DNA from: Pseudomonadota bacterium
GTDB taxonomy: Bacteria; Pseudomonadota; Gammaproteobacteria; GRL18
Length of the DNA stretch: 8,463 nucleotides
NCBI GenBank assembly: GCA_030632745.1
Contig: DAOVUE010000041.1
Coordinates: 1 to 8,463 of the forward strand
Reading direction: 5' to 3'
Under the pieces are notes generated by a model. That model was not told the DNA's origin, ran no database searches, and saw only the letters and a program-made list of their open reading frames with translations. The translations under genes and the position numbers were made by a program. Shown here piece after piece: positions 6,200 to 8,463 of this stretch (its first letter is position 1; each line of letters opens with the position of its first letter).

Positions 6200-6709
6200 A
6201 TGAACGAAGAGGCTACAAACAAAACTCAACCCTTGCTCATTCCCGAGCAAAAAGCAAAGATATTGTTCTGGCTGTTAATACTGGCTGCTTTTTTATTTGT
6301 ATGCGGAATAATGCTGCCAATGATAACAATTTCTAAATTTATCATTGTTGAAAGTTCTTTTTCTGTAATTTCAGGTGTAATGGAGCTTTTACATAATGGA
6401 CAAATCATACTATCAATAGTAGTTGCCGGTTTCAGTATTTTACTTCCAATAATGAAAATTGGGGTTCTATTCAGGTTACTGTCTCAGAGAGAGATGATGG
6501 ATACTGCTAAAATAAAGCGTTATTTGCATCTCATGCATGAGTATGGACGCTGGGCCATGCTTGATGTAATGGTGGTTGCAGTGCTCATTGTCACGGTTAA
6601 ATTGGGGGCTGTTGCCAGCGTTCAGGTACATTATGGTTTATACGTGTTTGGTGCAGCAGTTGTACTGATAATGTTCATTACAAAACAGGTCGTTCATCTG
6701 ACAAACTAA
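6200..6709 (+). CDS. Single-domain paraquat-inducible protein A (PqiA/LetA-like) membrane protein
   Basis: This 169-residue protein has four hydrophobic segments, near residues 22-42, 68-95, 117-137 and 144-163. The family hallmarks are GIMLPM after the first helix, FSVISGVMELL (54-64), FSILLPIMKI (78-87), and GRWAMLDVM followed by VKLGAVASVQVHYGLY (about 115-149). PqiA/LetA proteins are inner-membrane partners of MCE-domain tunnels (PqiB, LetB) in lipid movement between membranes. This copy has one PqiA domain and no N-terminal cysteine zinc ribbon, where classical PqiA has two domains. No MCE-domain partner gene is in the window. The start is well set: AAGGA (6190-6194) stands 5 nt before ATG 6200. 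It may share a transcript with the sgp-like gene 213 bp upstream, though heptamer repeats in the gap suggest its own control. Confidence 0.85.
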   Translation: MNEEATNKTQPLLIPEQKAKILFWLLILAAFLFVCGIMLPMITISKFIIVESSFSVISGVMELLHNGQIILSIVVAGFSILLPIMKIGVLFRLLSQREMMDTAKIKRYLHLMHEYGRWAMLDVMVVAVLIVTVKLGAVASVQVHYGLYVFGAAVVLIMFITKQVVHLTN

Positions 6710-6734
6710 GAGCCGTCAGCCAAATAAAATTTTG

Positions 6735-6793
6735 CCGCTGTCGCTTTGCAAACCTTTTTATATATAAAGAGAAATTGCAAATTAAGACAGCGG
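6735..6793. terminator. 59-nt long imperfect hairpin between convergent genes (possible bidirectional terminator)
   Basis: Three stacked stems share one axis: CCGCTGTC (6735-6742) with GACAGCGG (6786-6793), TTTGCAA (6745-6751) with TTGCAAA (6775-6781), and CTTTTTA (6754-6760) with TAAAGAG (6765-6771, one G-U pair). The loop is TATA. It lies between the PqiA-like stop (6709) and the opposing stop (6827), where a shared terminator is expected. The minus-direction flank is CAAAATTTTATTT, a weak T-tract; the plus-direction flank has none. It could instead be a small mobile palindrome or a 3'-UTR stability hairpin. Confidence 0.5.
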
Positions 6794-6826
6794 TACACAA
6801 TATGTTTGATAAGAGTCAGTCATCAT

Positions 6827-8122
6827 TCATGAATCTTTAAGCAAATCTGAAAGTTCCTGATATTTAGTTTGCATTTTTAAGTTTTCAAAGGGGACTATTT
6901 CTGGAATTTGCAGGCTGATCAAAGCATCAAATGAGTCTTGACTGATCCTCAAAATAGACAATAGATGAGCACTGACTTCGACGGTGTTATAAGTGTTTTG
7001 TGCCAGAGTAAGATCCTTTTGGACAATTTTTTGAGCTGATAACACTTTACTCTGTTGATTTTTCAGGTTTTCTATATACAGTTTTGCAGTTTTTAAGGTC
7101 AATTCCTGGGCAATCACATTCTTTTTATAAATAATAATTCGCTGCTGATTAGTTTCCCGGCTGATTTGTTTTATTGATTCTTTATTAATTTTAACCGTTT
7201 TGTCAATAATTTGATTAATTTTCGGCAGATAAACTGTATCAACTATAGTGATGTATTTCTGCTGCATATAATTCACCAGTTCCAGCAGTACGACATGCAT
7301 ACCATAGTACTTTTTAGCCTGTTTGATTTCTTCTCCGGAACGTTCTGTTAACAGCATTAACTGAGTGGTGATTTTTTTTAATACATCAAATACAACAGAC
7401 ATTTGAATAATATCATCCGCATCAATTCTGGAAAGAAGAATATCCGTTTGAACCTGGCTAAGTTCAATTCCAATATCTCTTAAACGTTCATGAAAATGAA
7501 CTTTTATTTGTTTTATTGCATGCTCATATTCAACAATATTTTCATTTTCTTCTGCAATCTTAGTATCATAAGCCTCTTTAGTTGTTTTTATGGCATGGTA
7601 TCTGGGTGCAGTAATTTTGTCTTCTCTGTATTGCAGAATATTATTCTTTGATAGTGTAATTTTATTATTATAATCATCAATTTCTTCTCTATATTCATTA
7701 ATACTTTTATCTTCCAGTAGTACAATAGTTTTATCTAGAATTTTATCCAGATCTTTTCTCAGAGACTTTTTATCATCACCAAAAAAGGCACTATCAGGTG
7801 CTTTTTTTATTTCATCAACAACGACGAAACCATCGTCTAATTTTGAAAATACAGCCTCCCAAATCTCGCGAAAACGTTCATCTTCCATATCTGAATATTT
7901 TTTCTTTCTTTCATCTTCAGATTCTGTCCCTAAAACCAGTTCTTCAGTTGCAACCCAGGCCTGTTTCGTTTTATTCCATGTATCCTGTCCATATTCATTC
8001 CATGTATCCTGTCCATACTGCTTAGATTTATCCCAGTTTTCTTTTACGGAATCAGACCATGCAGAATAGGACTGGGATGAATATGATAATAATAAAATAA
8101 ATAGAACAATAATACGTTTCAT
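6827..8122 (-). CDS. Exported coiled-coil protein of unknown function
   Basis: I do not recognise the family. The 431-residue precursor begins with a Sec signal peptide (MKR, hydrophobic 4-13, SQSYS before AWSD; cleavage probably after Ser20). A Trp/Lys/Gln-rich stretch follows (22-56), containing two exact-phase 8-residue repeats, YGQDTWNE (36-43) and YGQDTWNK (44-51). An acidic, charged part comes next (66-85). Long amphipathic helices (about 120-230 and 300-385) are rich in Lys, Glu, Ile and Gln, as expected of coiled coils. There are no cysteines, no further membrane segment and no enzyme motif that I can see. A periplasmic structural or membrane-tethering role is conceivable, but this is a guess. 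AGG (8132-8130) stands 7 nt before ATG 8122 and supports the start. The gene is transcribed alone, towards the PqiA-like gene. Confidence 0.85.
   Translation of the reverse strand: MKRIIVLFILLLSYSSQSYSAWSDSVKENWDKSKQYGQDTWNEYGQDTWNKTKQAWVATEELVLGTESEDERKKKYSDMEDERFREIWEAVFSKLDDGFVVVDEIKKAPDSAFFGDDKKSLRKDLDKILDKTIVLLEDKSINEYREEIDDYNNKITLSKNNILQYREDKITAPRYHAIKTTKEAYDTKIAEENENIVEYEHAIKQIKVHFHERLRDIGIELSQVQTDILLSRIDADDIIQMSVVFDVLKKITTQLMLLTERSGEEIKQAKKYYGMHVVLLELVNYMQQKYITIVDTVYLPKINQIIDKTVKINKESIKQISRETNQQRIIIYKKNVIAQELTLKTAKLYIENLKNQQSKVLSAQKIVQKDLTLAQNTYNTVEVSAHLLSILRISQDSFDALISLQIPEIVPFENLKMQTKYQELSDLLKDS
7974..8021 (-). repeat. 24-bp tandem duplication inside the coiled-coil gene
   Basis: Two 24-bp units, 7974-7997 and 7998-8021, share TTCCATGTATCCTGTCCATA (plus strand) and differ only in their last few bases. 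They encode the in-frame peptide repeats YGQDTWNE and YGQDTWNK. Near identity at the DNA level points to a recent, frame-preserving duplication that may vary in copy number among strains. Confidence 0.85.
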
Positions 8123-8251
8123 GTGCTTACCTGAAAGCCTATAGAGGAGAGGAGCCTGTCCAAATTAGAAGGAGCTAGAAAGATATACAATATATGGGGA
8201 CAAAAGAGGACAGAAACAAATAAAGTCCAGCGAAAAAAAACCGCCAAACAG

Positions 8252-8280
8252 CAATAATGCAAGGGGGTAATGCATTATTG
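8252..8280. repeat. 10-bp perfect inverted repeat upstream of the coiled-coil gene
   Basis: CAATAATGCA (8252-8261) and TGCATTATTG (8271-8280) flank a 9-nt loop with five Gs. It lies 130 bp before the minus-strand start codon. On that strand it is followed, 10 nt later, by a run of eight Ts (8232-8239). It could be a terminator for a gene entering from the right or an operator; the gap before the T-run weakens the terminator reading. The rest of 8123-8298 holds no gene that I can see. Confidence 0.5.
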
Positions 8281-8298
8281 ATCAAATTTAGCACATAC

Positions 8299-8460
8299 TA
8301 GTACACCAATGCATAAATATGCATAAAGAAAAATGAGGATAAATTATCGAGTTCAATACGCAAGAACGCAGGAATAGCAATCCTATTTCAAGTTCTTGCA
8401 ACGCAGAAATCGGTGATTTAGGCCACTTTTTATTATGTGTATTTATGCATTGGTGTACTA
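8299..8460. mobile_element. 162-bp palindromic miniature element (MITE-like, TA-ended)
   Basis: Perfect 21-bp terminal inverted repeats, starting TAGTACACCAATGCATAA at 8299 and mirrored at 8440-8460, bound a 162-bp segment with no coding capacity. The inner arms are also related: 8320-8367 and the reverse complement of 8392-8439 can be aligned with one 1-nt shift, ending in GCAAGAAC/GTTCTTGC (8360-8367, 8392-8399). The two 69-nt arms are of equal length, so the whole element can fold into one hairpin. The outermost TA on both ends fits TA target duplication, as for IS630/Tc1-mariner elements, which would make it a non-autonomous relative. The right flank is only 3 bases, so the duplication cannot be checked further. 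Confidence 0.7.
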
Positions 8461-8463
8461 AGG

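Noticed and set aside
7974..8021. CRISPR-like or intergenic repeat array
   Set aside because: There are only two units, without spacers, in frame inside a coding gene; it is a peptide repeat.
7798..8025. 75-codon plus-strand open frame opposite the coiled-coil gene
   Set aside because: It is antisense to a gene with a signal peptide and ribosome-binding site; its MYPVH repeats are only the reverse reading of the 24-bp duplication.

Overview
The window looks like a chromosomal stretch of a low-GC gammaproteobacterium. The pointers are a YihY/BrkB-type membrane protein, a PqiA-type membrane protein, a heme-c/PAS/GGDEF/EAL signalling protein, and a secreted glycine-rich protein of the sulfur globule type. 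Sulfur globule proteins are best known from sulfur-oxidising gammaproteobacteria, and related sequences are reported from other lineages, so a sulfur oxidiser (or a methanotroph) is an inference, not a demonstrated identity. There are no tRNA or rRNA genes, no CRISPR array and no transposase gene.

Layout. Positions 1-194 hold a short GC-rich inverted repeat and the start region of a yihY-like gene (195-1112, +). Its 3' end overlaps, tail to tail, a minus-strand operon of three genes transcribed from about 5.2 kb down to 1.06 kb. In order of transcription these are a membrane sensor with a periplasmic c-type heme domain, PAS, GGDEF and EAL (2723-5218), a small free-standing protein with GHKL-type ATPase motifs (1893-2672), and a membrane-anchored alpha/beta hydrolase (1064-1885). 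A 321-bp divergent intergenic region separates this operon from the plus-strand sulfur-globule-type gene (5540-5986). That intergenic region carries a 78-nt, multi-tier inverted repeat resembling a structured leader RNA. A PqiA-domain protein follows (6200-6709, +). It faces a minus-strand gene for an exported coiled-coil protein of unknown function (6827-8122), with a 59-nt imperfect hairpin between them. The right edge (8299-8460) is a complete 162-bp palindromic miniature element with perfect 21-bp terminal inverted repeats beginning and ending in TA.

How the parts may work together. The signalling operon could sense a redox or gaseous ligand at a periplasmic heme and adjust c-di-GMP; both its cyclase and phosphodiesterase active-site motifs are intact. 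The adjacent ATPase-like protein could be a partner in the same pathway, and the divergent sulfur-globule gene a co-regulated output. This is inference from gene order only. The most promising less-described elements are the structured sgp leader, the free-standing GHKL-like protein joined to a heme/c-di-GMP sensor, and the long-palindrome miniature element.
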